The notes under the pieces are model-generated. The model was given only the letters and a program-made list of their open reading frames with translations. It searched no databases and was not told where the DNA came from. From positions 42,323 through 106,322 of the forward strand of contig WTXG01000130.1 in NCBI GenBank assembly GCA_022496185.1: 64,000 nt of DNA, in the 5' to 3' direction. This document shows, in pieces, positions 13,381-25,100 of the stretch. Within the stretch, counting starts at the first letter, position 1. Each line of letters opens with the position of its first letter. The DNA is from Multifurca ochricompacta (lineage: Eukaryota > Basidiomycota > Agaricomycetes > Russulales > Russulaceae). The translations under genes and the position numbers were made by a program.

Positions 13381-13655
13381 CGATGAAGAGCGCAAAGTCA
13401 CTAATTTGGGGGTGACTCTAAGGCCAAGAAAACTGTACTTCAAGGTCGCGTTTGTCGCGTTTGTCGCGTCGTCGTAGACGTCGTCTGAAGGTGTGTGCTG
13501 CGAGCGTGTGGCTGTGAGGGTTGGGTTCACGTGCGCGAACACGTGTCAAGTTTCGGAATTTACCGAGACACCGGTGCCATAATAAATAAAGTACTAAAGT
13601 ACTATTTACATCATACATATCATATTCCTACACAAGCCAGCCCAACAATTATCGA

Positions 13656-15505
13656 CTACATTGCTATTCCCTCTTTAGTACCAAATTCATTGAACCCTGC
13701 CGTTGTAGTGATGGCGTTTACGGAAAACCTGAGTTGCTTAAATGGTGGCGATGGCAGCCCCGACGACGCCGAGTCAGTACTTGAATCTGGCCTGAGTCGC
13801 AGAATATTCATGGGACGATTCAGTTCTCTACTATAAGTGAAAATTTGGCATAAGGATTATATACGCTCTGACGTGTGCGTACCTGTCTCCAGAGTTATAG
13901 TTATAGAGCATCCTGAACATCACAGTCGTGCCGATGGACCTGTTGTGTGAGGCGTTCAGACGACTTGCACGGAAGGGGCTAGAAACCTGGGGCCAAACTT
14001 ACGCAATAACGACTGGAATCGATAGTTCAGGTTTAATAATAGAGCATAAAAAAAAAAGTTGGTGTGCGAGAGACTGACCTCTTGGAATTTGGAGTATCTG
14101 TTTCTTGGGGTTAGAGCGCTAGATCAGAGACTCGGAGAAAGGAATCAGTACATACCAAATTGATCGATGCTTCAGGTCCCACGCAATACAAGGCCGTAAG
14201 TTGGGTTTTTCAGAAAGCTGAGAAGGGTTTTTCCGCTCACAATTGATGTTCAAGATGAGGAGTGTCTATTTATGGGTGAGCAACGACGTACAAGGTCTAG
14301 GAGATAGTGCGTACAAAAGTAGGCACCTCAACTGCTACCGCCAATGCAAACCATGTCCACCCCTAGAAGAGTAGACCAGCTGGTTGATCCCAACGGGTTC
14401 ACCGCAGGGTGATCACCTTACCTGTTGACAGAGCATGTTCCAAACCCCAAATGGTCGGGCTGGTCGTTGTTGCAGAAGCCCAATAAGCATAGCCAGGAGG
14501 AGAAACGCATACGTGGCAGTCGTCGCGATGGACATCCCGATCAGATACCAAAAGGGAGCGCGTACGACGCAGCCAGCGTAGTCTGGGCTGGAACTCCAGA
14601 ATGCGCGGATCTGCAAGGGTTCCTATGCTATTGGCTTTGTTTGACTGTTTTAGAGCAACGGTACACGTACTCCAGTTAACACTGTATACGTAAATGTTTT
14701 CCCTGATTCAGTGCTCGGTGGCGGTTAGAGAAACGGTAAACGGACTGAGGAGGGAAGCACCCGAATGCGCGGCAAGAACCGTCACAGTGAGGCCGATGAC
14801 CAAATTGGAGCACTTCCATATCGCGATCCTGGATGAACCAAGGCCACTGATCTGAGCATAAGCACCAAGTATTTCTGACTGAACTTACACGCGAACAACG
14901 ATAAGCAACAGTGCGAGTTCGAATTCGAGGAGAGGGAATATCTGGTGAACAAGTAAGGTGTCTTTCCAAAAATTCCAGCATGTAAACTGACAAAAGCCGT
15001 CGAAATCCAAGCCTGATGGGCGGATAAGCACATGTTTCGTTAATATTTGCCAAGCGAGATTACTCAGATGACGTACCTGGCAATTGATCTGAGATGACGC
15101 GTCAAGTCCCACAAGGAAAGACACAACACACGCAATGCTGGTGAAACGGCAAGCCAAGTATATCTACATTTGATGTGGTCGTCAGTATCTATCACCTCAA
15201 CGGCACCCTCGTTTTCCTGGCACATACTAGGCCTGGCCATCTCAGCGGACGTTTGCCATAGAAGAGCTTCCAGTCAAAGTCCAGGTTAGAGAGGAAGTAC
15301 CAGCTGTTCTCATATAATGCGAAGGCATGGAGGGGAAGTTTAAACGAGGTTCACGAAGGACAGAAGACTTCATACATACACCTTGACTCCATCGATAAAA
15401 TGTAGCACTTTGACTACGGTAACTGCAAGACTAGGTGAGAGTGGTATTAATGTAAGTGCAACAGGCAGGCTCACTGAAGTCTTTAGTACCGACGCCCTCA
15501 CTCAT
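13656..15505 (-). CDS. Multi-pass membrane protein of unknown function, multi-exon
   Basis: I do not recognise a named family. The layout resembles the many uncharacterised 7-TM-like proteins of Agaricomycetes. Early exons that I can support are 15475-15505 (start MSEGVGTKDF), 15380-15422, 15228-15303 and 15077-15163, with GT-AG introns. They encode an N-terminal segment DGVKVWYFLSNLDFDW followed by YGKRPLRWPG and hydrophobic stretches such as ACVVSFLVGL. Further hydrophobic pieces are ELALLLIVVRVIAIW (about 14890-14930, reached through a 50-bp intron) and ATTATYAFLLLAMLIGLLQQ (about 14460-14530). A polar Ser-rich tail ends at a stop at 13656-13658. The central and 3' exon boundaries (13900-14900) are approximate. 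Expression evidence would be needed to fix them. Confidence 0.6.
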
Positions 15506-17689
15506 TGGGCGGAATTCTTTACGTGAGGAAGAGATACTGAGATAAACGCCATTCCCCGCTCAAGGGCTTTCATATAAGCTACACGAACGCCAATACCACG
15601 CATGATATGGACAAGTAAGGGAGTGATATAAAGCCCCCGAACATTCTCTGATCAAGGGGGCATTAATAGAAACCAGACCGGGAAACGGGCATTTTCTCAT
15701 GATCACTGCATGCAGTGTGTGCTATCCATATTGGAGGGAGGGCGTAGGGGTAGGGTGGGGTCGTGAACCGAGAGATATGAGTGACGTGAGGCGGCAGTAG
15801 ATGGGCTCAGGGCAGTAACACCTGATCATCACGGAAAACTAAGAAAGGACCATCTTCGCGGAATAGAATGGGGAAATATCGGTTCCGAGTGGCCCAATTA
15901 TGCTAAGCTTAGTAGTGGGGCGGCACGGGGGCTATGAGTGCTCCTTATGGAAGGCGCAAAACGATATCATCTTAACAAAAAAGCAAATGATGAGTATCGC
16001 GAGAAACAAGGCTATACTAGTCCGCGACACTAGTAAATGTTCATCAAACAGGAGCTCTCGAAGGCAAAGGCAAAAGGCAGTCGAATGGGGAGAAGGCGAG
16101 ACGTCGGGCTTGCGTCAAATAATGACATGTTTGGATGATCCGCGTTTCTACCAGCCCCGTTAACTTGCAAATACGCCACAGATGGCGGCTCAAGGACAGA
16201 CGGTGGGGTCCTAACTCGGCCTTTTAAAGTGCAGCGCAAGACTAGCCGATACGGAAAAAAGATTTCATGCAGTCAGGTTGTCTCCGTCCAGCTGCTGCAC
16301 GTGAGCTTTGTAAGTAAGCAATTCACAACACGCATTGACTGCAGAACCCAGCCGATCACACGCTGCACATAGTCAGAGAGCCAAGATTGAGGTACGTGGT
16401 ACTGAGCGCCCAGGCCACAGTTGTCCAGGGACCTGTAGACCGAGCGCCAAGCTAATTCACAAGCACGAGAAGTAGCGCAGACAAATCCCGGATCGTGCTA
16501 GGCAGGTTGGAAACGAGGAAATTGTTGTACGAACAACAAGACAGGTGGGATAAAAAACCTCATGGCGAAGAAATGAGCATGCCACGGAACTTCCTCCACA
16601 GAAATGTTATTCGGGGGGACACACAATAAGTGTGTAATAATAAGGATAATGAGGTTGTGGCGCCCGACACGATCACCCGGGTGGTTGGGTGAATCAGCTC
16701 GCCGCTCGGATGCCATCAATCGTCACAAGGGGCATCCCCTCGGCTGACTGGGGAAGTCATGTCTAGGGTTTAAACCAAAACATGCTGATAAATGCAGTAC
16801 GCAGCGCCTAGTCACAAGCTTGTTCGGGTCTTGATGGCAAGACGAACGACAAACATTCGGCGACGAGGGAGAGTGCGCATGTGTCCGAGCTCAATTACAC
16901 GTCTACCCACGCGTCTGCTTATTTCCAAGAAGTTGGGCAAGCGACGAGAATAGGGTAATACGCGATTTCCCCGAGCGCAGTAGAGAGGGCTGCTAAGAGA
17001 AGGGACATGAGATTGCGACGAATGATGGGAGGCCCAGATTTAACAATGACCGAAAAACAGCTTCTGGATAAGGCTGCTTTAAGCCTCCCGTTGCGCAAGA
17101 TTTCCCAGAAGTCCCCTGAGGTATGAGGGGGGTCCTGGATCAGCAGACCTTTCTTGACAGGCTCTGGGAAAAGGAATTTATGAGGCTATGCGGAGGTGAT
17201 GATCAAGCGACGAGGAAGGGGTCTGGGCCGCAGCAAGGGGCAACAACCCAACCTTTACCCGGAACATTACGTCATAAGATTAAGTAATCAGGAAGACAAC
17301 ATCTCCACCGTGGAGGATGCCCCTATAGACTAATTGACATCAGCGCCACATTTACGTGACAGACGATTGCGGATGCAGACACAGCCAGCCTTGAACCACT
17401 AATGGTCATTTGATGAGTAGCGTAGACCCTGGGCTCAATGCAGCACTTTTCCAGCCAAGAGGACAGAGATATGAAAGACGTGAAGTGTATGTATTCTGAG
17501 GCACGAGTTCTCCAGCACCCGCAACCATTTTCGCCATTTAATCTCTCAATTCGTCGCTAGAGGACCCGCGGTTACCGTGATTCTTGTGTATTGAATAAAG
17601 CATAGCCCAAGAACGTAAGTGCACCTCTTTCCAGAGCATATGCCCTTCTATCATCAGTAATTGATTATTTCTTATTCGTAGCCTCCATT
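15506..17689. other. Intergenic region upstream of the CHAT array
   Basis: No supported gene lies in these 2.2 kb; there are only short scattered frames. The last about 180 bp (from about 17505) match the 5' flanks of the other two CHAT copies. That part holds their promoter and a leader intron at 17615-17681 (donor GTAAGT, acceptor CGTAG), just before the ATG. Confidence 0.5.
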
Positions 17690-20600
17690 ATGGAACTCGA
17701 CCAAATGATCACTTCTCATCAGCGTGATCTCTCAAGGATCCCTCGATCTCATCCCGCTTACACTGCCTACATCCACCTTCTGGCTACATCACGATTCAAG
17801 CGCTATCAGCTATCAGAGCAGAAGGAAGATCTTGATAAATCTATTGTTCATTACACCGAAGCGATCTTTCTTCCACCTTCCTGGGGATTCTACCTAAATG
17901 TGGTTCAAGTCTTCTTTCGACTCGCACTTTCCCTTCTTCGTCGTTCCAAGAAGTTCAAGCAACCTGAAGATGTCAAGTGTACTGTTGAATATTTTTGTTA
18001 TCTCCGAGGACTACCCCTTGATACCTTTGAGGTCCCTCACGAAGACGTCACGACATCGCTTATTGAGGCGTTGAGTATTCAAGTTGAGCTGGAAGCGGGT
18101 GGGACGGGGGATATTGAGGAGATGGTGGTCCTCTGCCAAGAACTTCTTGCTTGTCACAGCTCAGCAAACTATCCAACTCAGGCCATTACCGCCTTGGTCT
18201 CCGCCATTTTATGCAAATTCCGTCAAGGGAAGCAAGTACAGTCATTAGATGGAGTCATTCAATGCCTTCGAGACGCGCTGAAGATCTTCCCGCCAGGCTT
18301 TCATCTAGTTTTTCTCGGACTGGCTATTTCCCTCTTAATTCGATACGGAACAAATTATTTAAACGGCGATTACGATGAGGCAATGACCCTCCTAGAAAGT
18401 GTCATTGCCTCCAATCCCCCGGGAGAGAGCGCCAGTGCGTCTCAGGCTATTGCTTCAGCGATGGCCACAGCACTTGCGGGTCTACGGGCTACCATCTATC
18501 CAAACCCACAATATTTAGAGGAGGCCAATTCCCGTCTTCGTGCCTCACTCAGCTCTTCTTCTCTCGACAGTGACCTTCGGCATAGTTTTACACTCGCGAT
18601 GGCAATGCTTGCTAAGGAGCGCTTCAATTGCTTTGGTCTCACGGAAGCACTTCAAGAGGCGCATTCTTATACTTCCGAAATGGTCAACCTTGCATCGTCC
18701 TCAGCTTACGGTACATTTGAAGAAAATATTGACAATGTGGAAGCTGTCCGGGCGGCGTATCCGATGGCGGTGGTAGAGGAGAAAATTCAAAATATTCGGA
18801 AACTGATCTCCAAGACTCCGCCAAGGTCCTCCGAGCGCAACGAGTACCTCCAACGTCTTGCGGATTGGTATAGAACCAAGTATTCTCGTACCAACGATAT
18901 CGCGGACCTTGAAGAGGTGATCAAGTGCCGCCGGGTGCTGGTTGCGTCAACTGACACGAGTCATCTATTTGGATTCCAACCGGCAGGCTCTTTGGGCTTT
19001 GACCTCTACATGGCGTTTGAGTGTTCGAATAAAATGGAGTACCTTGACGAGTCTATCGCCGTGCATCGTGTTGTTCTCAAAATGCAAAGCGCGCAGCCAT
19101 TCCGCGTCAAATTGATTCAACAGCTTGTTGCGTCGTTATCCAAACGCCTCGAGTTGCGTTATAGCAGACAGGATTTGGATGAAGTCATTGAGCTAATTTC
19201 TCTGGGTGTCAATGACAAATTCGCAAAGGTATCTGACCGATTTGCTTATTCATGCGCCTGGGCATCCATTTCTCGGGCGGCCAGACACCCATCCGTCTCC
19301 TTTGCATATGAGAAGGCCATGTCATTAATGCAGAGTTCATTGGTCTCCGCGCCGAACTTACAAATGCAGCATGCTCGACTGGTCGCAATGCAAGGGCTCT
19401 GCGACAAGATGCCACTGGACTACGCGTCTTACCAGATCGACATGGGTCAACTCACTCAGGCTATTGAGACTCTAGAACAAGGGAGGGCCTTACTATGGTC
19501 TGAAATGCGTGATCTTCGCAATTCGATGGATCAACTTTCTCGATTCAATTCACCTTTGGCGGCGAAAATTGCAGCAATTAATCAGGATCTCGAGTCACTC
19601 ACCATGTCTGTCACGCCGAGTGGGACTATAGAGATCAGTGATGGTGGATCACAGGTTGATGATGGGATGGACCCATTTGGTCGTCTGGTTGTGAAGCAAC
19701 AGAAGCTTCTGGAGGAGCGAGATGCACTCGTGTCGCAGATCCAAGATTTACCAAGGTTTGGAGACTTTCTGAAGACGCCGTCGTTCGAAACTATTCGTCT
19801 TGCCGCTTCACATGGGCCAGTCATTATTATCAACCATAATGAGTGGCGTTCCGATATCCTCATACTCTTTCAAGACTCTCCCCCTTCCCTTATCCCTACA
19901 AGTAACAATTTCTACCAGCGTGCAAATAAACTAAGAGATCGCCTAGTGGTCGCACGAAAGGAGGGTCTCGACTCAGAGAGATACGGACGCGCTTTACGTT
20001 CTGTGCTCGAGGGCCTTTATAACCTCGTCGGTAGACCAGTCATCGACAGGCTATGTGCTTTGGGCATACCAGAACAATCACGAATTTGGTGGTGTCCGAC
20101 GTCGGTTTTCTGCTCTCTTCCACTTCATGCGATGGGCCCAATCCCATCAAATGACGGCGTCAAGCGGTACTTTTCAGATCTGTATATCCCTTCATACACA
20201 CCGACACTCTCTGCACTGATCGAGTCTCGCAAACCCAGTCCAAAAACGTCGTACCAACCTTCGTTACTCCTTGTGGCTACTCCAGATGAATCCTTACCAG
20301 GCGCTTATGGAGAGATGGCAGTCATACAGTCTTTCAATTCGCGGGTGCCAGTGGCTACCCTCTGTGGGAAGAATGCGACACCGGCTGATGTGGTGGAAGG
20401 ACTGCGACATCACGGATTTGCACATTTCGTGTGTCATGGAACACTCGAGACTGGTAAACCATTCGATGCATCATTCGAGCTGTTCGATGGCGAGCGACTT
20501 ACACTGCTGGACATCGTACGGTCTCGACTTCCCGCTGGTGAATTTGCATTCCTTGCTGCATGTCACACTGCGGAATTGACAGACGAAAGTATTGCGGATG

Positions 20601-20854
20601 AAGGACTTCACCTTACTGCGGCAGTTCAATATTGTGGATTTCGAAGTGTGGTCGGGACGATGTGGGAGATGGCGGATATAGATGGGCGTGAACTTGCAGA
20701 TAATTTCTACAAGTCGATGTTCTCTGGGAATGGACAAGGGGTAGGTTATCACTTGAGGTCTGCGAGGGCGCTTCGTGATGCGACGCGGAAGATGAGGAGA
20801 AAGAAGGGGATGACTCTGGAGCGGTGGGTGAACTTTGTCCATTATGGTGTGTGA
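17690..20854 (+). CDS. TPR-CHAT putative caspase-like protease, copy 1
   Basis: This is a single long coding exon of 1054 residues. The N-terminal about 650 residues are helical and TPR-like, including pairs such as DLDKSIVHYTEAIFLPPSW and the repeated LEEVIKCRRVLV and LDESIAVHRVVLK units. The C-terminal about 300 residues form a CHAT domain (caspase HetF-associated with TPRs, clan CD). The predicted dyad is His916 in HFVCHG and Cys958 in AACHTAEL, and the terminal motif is VVGTMWEMAD. CHAT proteases cleave proteins after ligand sensing in bacteria; a fungal substrate is not known here. A 67-bp intron lies just upstream of the ATG. In copies 2 and 3 that upstream exon carries an in-frame ATG, but here it reads ATA, so translation should begin at 17690. 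The 3' flank jumps at about 21010 into sequence typical of the 5' flank. Confidence 0.85.
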   Translation: MELDQMITSHQRDLSRIPRSHPAYTAYIHLLATSRFKRYQLSEQKEDLDKSIVHYTEAIFLPPSWGFYLNVVQVFFRLALSLLRRSKKFKQPEDVKCTVEYFCYLRGLPLDTFEVPHEDVTTSLIEALSIQVELEAGGTGDIEEMVVLCQELLACHSSANYPTQAITALVSAILCKFRQGKQVQSLDGVIQCLRDALKIFPPGFHLVFLGLAISLLIRYGTNYLNGDYDEAMTLLESVIASNPPGESASASQAIASAMATALAGLRATIYPNPQYLEEANSRLRASLSSSSLDSDLRHSFTLAMAMLAKERFNCFGLTEALQEAHSYTSEMVNLASSSAYGTFEENIDNVEAVRAAYPMAVVEEKIQNIRKLISKTPPRSSERNEYLQRLADWYRTKYSRTNDIADLEEVIKCRRVLVASTDTSHLFGFQPAGSLGFDLYMAFECSNKMEYLDESIAVHRVVLKMQSAQPFRVKLIQQLVASLSKRLELRYSRQDLDEVIELISLGVNDKFAKVSDRFAYSCAWASISRAARHPSVSFAYEKAMSLMQSSLVSAPNLQMQHARLVAMQGLCDKMPLDYASYQIDMGQLTQAIETLEQGRALLWSEMRDLRNSMDQLSRFNSPLAAKIAAINQDLESLTMSVTPSGTIEISDGGSQVDDGMDPFGRLVVKQQKLLEERDALVSQIQDLPRFGDFLKTPSFETIRLAASHGPVIIINHNEWRSDILILFQDSPPSLIPTSNNFYQRANKLRDRLVVARKEGLDSERYGRALRSVLEGLYNLVGRPVIDRLCALGIPEQSRIWWCPTSVFCSLPLHAMGPIPSNDGVKRYFSDLYIPSYTPTLSALIESRKPSPKTSYQPSLLLVATPDESLPGAYGEMAVIQSFNSRVPVATLCGKNATPADVVEGLRHHGFAHFVCHGTLETGKPFDASFELFDGERLTLLDIVRSRLPAGEFAFLAACHTAELTDESIADEGLHLTAAVQYCGFRSVVGTMWEMADIDGRELADNFYKSMFSGNGQGVGYHLRSARALRDATRKMRRKKGMTLERWVNFVHYGV

Positions 20855-20994
20855 TAGAGGAAAGATTTCGCTCACGGTTAGTATCTTAATAACGTTTGGG
20901 TAAGAGCCTTTGGCTTCACCTACTTACATCGTATGTCAAGAAATTTGCATAGATGGTTTTTTGTTCGATAGTATATCACTAAGTGAGGAAGCAT

Positions 20995-21650
20995 ATGATT
21001 GGACATAGTATTGTGCAGAGCCAATCCGCGGTGAGTGCGAAGCAAAGTGTGTTCCCTAAAGAGTAAGATGAGCAATGAACAGAGAGGAGAAAAGAGGGGA
21101 GCCCGCGCAACGCAATGAAGTCGATGAGAGTAGGATCGTGCTGGAAGTTACTGATGACGGTGCTGGTGGTGCCATTTGACCTTGCGCCTTGTTCGATAAC
21201 TGTCCTTGCACGCGAAAGAGAGAGAGGGAGAGAGAAAAGCTAGATTGCTGGTTTGCTGACTACAAGCAGTATAGATACCTTTTATATACTTGTTCAGAGT
21301 CCAGATTTTGAAAAGAGCGGTATATTAAAAGAAAGCCGTAGATGGCGAATTTGGTAAGGTGGAAAGAGACAAGGAGGGTAAGAACCAGGTCGAGAAGACG
21401 GTGAAGTGCAAAGGAGTGGATGGAGAGGTGAAGAAAATGAGAAAATTGATGGTAGGGAATGGACGGGTAGCCGGCCCGGAGTTAAGACAGTATGATGTAG
21501 CTGATAAGATGAACCTTGAAACTCGCACCATGCATTGGACGCTTTGAAGTATAGTAAAGTTTGTCTAAAAATGAGATCTAATATCAGAAAATTTCTAGTT
21601 CAGGGCTCATACAAAGAGTTAACCAAGAGTGAAGGCGGCCGAAGGTTTCA
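20995..21650. repeat. Duplicated CHAT 5'-flank fragment next to CHAT copy 1
   Basis: From about 21015 the sequence matches the 5' flank of CHAT copy 2 (about 25665-26090) and of copy 3 (about 32935-33310), in the same + orientation. Shared words include GGTGAGTGCGA, CCATTTGACCTTGCGC and AGATTGCTGGTT. The flank ends beside the 3' end of copy 1. This implies that the gene body it once belonged to has been lost by deletion or unequal exchange. Confidence 0.65.
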
Positions 21651-21681
21651 TGCCCAACGCCCACACTTTCTTACAGTATTT

Positions 21682-22075
21682 ATTTTTTGGCATCACCCTT
21701 GGGATTTGTTTAAAAAATATCTAGTATGGACGGTTGTGTTTGGGTACGTGTGCCTCCACGGATACAAATACGAAAAAAATAATATGTAGATGACTAACCC
21801 CAAAAGAGGGTTTATATGTTAAGGCGGTCGACAACTGCTGAAGAGAGAAGGTTCTTCGCGGAAGGGCACGCGTGTTAATGCTATAGATTTTGATTCATAG
21901 CTTGATTACGGTTACCTCATAAGTAGATGCAATAATGGTGTTCATAGAGCAGAGCGGCCTGTGGTGATCGGAGAAGAAAGATGAACAACTGTCCTTAAGC
22001 GATACCATAGATGGAGTATATAAACTAGATATTTTTTAAACAAATCCCACGGGTGATGCCAAAAAATCAGAAAAA
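21682..22075. repeat. Imperfect inverted repeat between CHAT copies 1 and 2
   Basis: About 42 bp at 21682-21726 (core GATTTGTTTAAAAAATATCT) is repeated in reverse complement at about 22023-22070, with a spacer of about 300 bp. A further copy of the right arm occurs at about 29355-29405 beside CHAT copy 3. The arms lie in the CHAT 3'-flank sequence, so they fit remnants of a head-to-head or tail-to-tail duplication junction. Confidence 0.7.
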
Positions 22076-22158
22076 TCAATACTATTTCCAATCATATACC
22101 TCCACACGAAGTGATATACTATCCAACAAAAAACCATCTATGCGAAAGCTTTCCTCCA

Positions 22159-25100
22159 TCACGCACCATAATGGACAAAGTTCACCCACCGCTCCAGAGT
22201 CATCCCCTTCTTTCTCCTCATCTTCCGTGTCGCATCACGAAGCGCCCTCGCAGACCTCAAGTGATAACCTACCCCTTCTCCATTCCTAGAGAACATCGAC
22301 TTGTAGAAATTCTCTGCAATTTCACATCCGTCTATATCCGCCATCTCCCACATCGTCCCGACCACACTTCGAAATCCACAGTATTGAACTGCCGCGGTAA
22401 GATGAAGTGCCTCGTCAGCAATACTTTCGTCTGTCAATTCCGCAGTGTGACATGCAGCAAGGAATGCAAATTCAGCAGCAGGCAGTCGAGACCGTACGAT
22501 GTCGAGTAGAGTAAGGCGCTCATCTTCGTATAGCTTGAATGATGCATCGAATGGTTTCCCTGTCTCGAGCTTTCCATGACACACGAAATGTACCAATCCG
22601 TGATGTCGCAGTCTTTCCACCACACTAGCCGGTGTTGCGTTCTTCCCACAGAGGGTAGCCACCGGCAGCCACGCCTTGAGGGACTGTATGATTGCCATCT
22701 CTCCAAAAGCGCCTGGTAAGGATTCATCTGGAGTAGCCACAAGGAGTAACGAAGGTTCGTATGACGTTTTTGGACTGGGTTTGCGAGACTCGATCAGTGC
22801 AGAGAGTGTCGGCGTGTATGAAGGAATATATAGATCTGAAAAGTATCGCTTGACGCCATCATTTGATGGGATTGGGCCCATCGCATGAAGTGGAAGAGAG
22901 CAGAAAACCGACGTCGGACACCACCAGATTCGTGATTGTTCTGGTACACCCAAAGTGCGGAGCTTGTCAATGACTGGTTCACCGACGAGGTTATAAAGGC
23001 CCTCGAGTACAGAACGTAAAGCGCGTTTGTATTTGTCTGAATCAAGACCATCCCTTCGTGCGACCACTAGGCGATCTTTCAATTCATTTGCAAGACGATA
23101 GAAATCATTAGTTGTAGGGATAAGGGAAGGGGGAGAGTCGCGAAGGAGAATGAGGATATCGGAACGCCACTCATTATGGTTGATAATAATGACTGGCCCA
23201 TGTGAAGCAGCAATACGAATGTTTTGAAATGACGGCGTCTTAAGAAAGTCTCCAAACCCTGGTAATTCTTGAATCTGCGACACGAGTGCATCTCGCTCCT
23301 CCAGAAGCTTCTGTTGCTTCACAACCAGACGACCAAATGGGTCCATCCCATCATCAACCTGTGATCCACCATCACTGATCTCTATAGTCCCACTCGGCGT
23401 GACAGACATGGTGAGTGACTCGAGATCCTGATTAATTGCAGCAAGTTTCGTCGCTAAAGGTGAATTGACACCATAAAGTTGATCCATCGAATTGCGAAAA
23501 CCACGCATTTCAGACCATAGTAAGGCCCTCCCTTGTTCTAGAGTCTCAATAGCCTGAGTTAATTGACCCATGTCGATCTGGTAAGACGCGTAGTCCAGTG
23601 GCATATTGTCGCAGAGCCCTGGCATAGCGACCAGTCGAGCATGCTGTATTTGTAAGTTCGGCGCGGAGACCAATGAACTCTGCATTAATGACATGGCCTT
23701 CTCGTATGCAGCGGAGACGGACGGATGCCTATTCGCTCGTGTAACAAATGCCCAGAGACATGAAAAAGCGAATCTGTCAGGCATCCTCGCGAATTTGTCA
23801 TTGACAGCCAAAGGAAATAGCTTAATGATTTCTTTAAAATCCTGTCTGTGACCAAGTAATTTAATGCGTTTGTATAAAAACGCAACAAGCTGTTGAATCA
23901 CTTTGAAGCGGAATGGCTGCGCGCCTTGCATTTCGAGAAGACCACGATTCACGGTGATAGACTCGTCAAGGTACTCCATTTTATTCGAACACTCAAACGC
24001 CATGTAGAGGTCAATGCCCAAAGAGAGTGCGTGTTGGGGTCCAAATGGATGACTCGTGTCAGTTGACGCAAGTAGTACTCGGCGGCACTTTATCACCTCT
24101 TCAAGGTCCTTTATATCGTCAGTATGAGAGAACTTTGTTTCGTGCCAATTAACAAGATCCTCGATGTGTGTGGTGTGATTGGAGTTGCCCGGAGGAGTCT
24201 TGGAGATTAGTTCGCGAAGATTTTGAATTTTCTCCTCTACCACCTTCATCGGATACGCCGCCCGAACAGCATCAACTTTGTCAATTTGTTCTTGAGATGT
24301 GCCATGAGCTGAGGACGATGAGGCAAGGCTGACCATTCCAGAAGTATATGAACGTGCTTCTTGAAGAGCTTCTGTGAGACCGAAGTTCTCGAAGCGCATC
24401 TCAGCGAGGGATGCCATGCCATGGGTAACTCCATACCGAAGGTCGTTGTCAAGGGAAGAAGAGCCGAGTAAGGTACGAGAACGGGAAATCGCCTCCTCTA
24501 AATATCCTGGGTTTGGAAAGAAGTCAGCCCTCATGCGTGCAAGAAACGCGGCAAATGCCGAAGCCAGAATCTGAAATCGACTGGGGTCATCCCCAAGAGG
24601 ACTTGAGCCAACGATACTTTCTAGGAGGACCATTGCCTCCTCATAGTCGTCATTCGAATAGTTTTTCCAGAATCGAGCTAAGAGGGAGGCAGCCAGTCCG
24701 AAACGGACTAGGTGCAAGTCTGGCGGGCAGATCTTCAGCGCGTCCCGCAAGCATTGAATGACTCCATCTAACGGCTGTACTTGCTCCCCTTGACTAAATT
24801 TGCGTAAAATGGCGTAGACAAAGGCGGTAATGGCCTGAGTTGGATAGTTTGCTGGGCTGTGACAGGCAAGAAGTTCTTGGCAGAGGATCACCATCTCTTC
24901 AATATCCCCTGTCCCACCCGCTTCCAGCTCAACTTGAATACACAACGCCTGAACAAGCGATGATGTGACGACTTTGTGCGGGACCTCAAAGGTTTTAAGG
25001 GGTAGCCCTCGGAGATAACGAAGGTATTCAACCGCACACTTGACATCTTCAGGTTGCTTGAACTTCTTGGAACGACGAAGAAGGGAAAGTGCGAGTCGAA

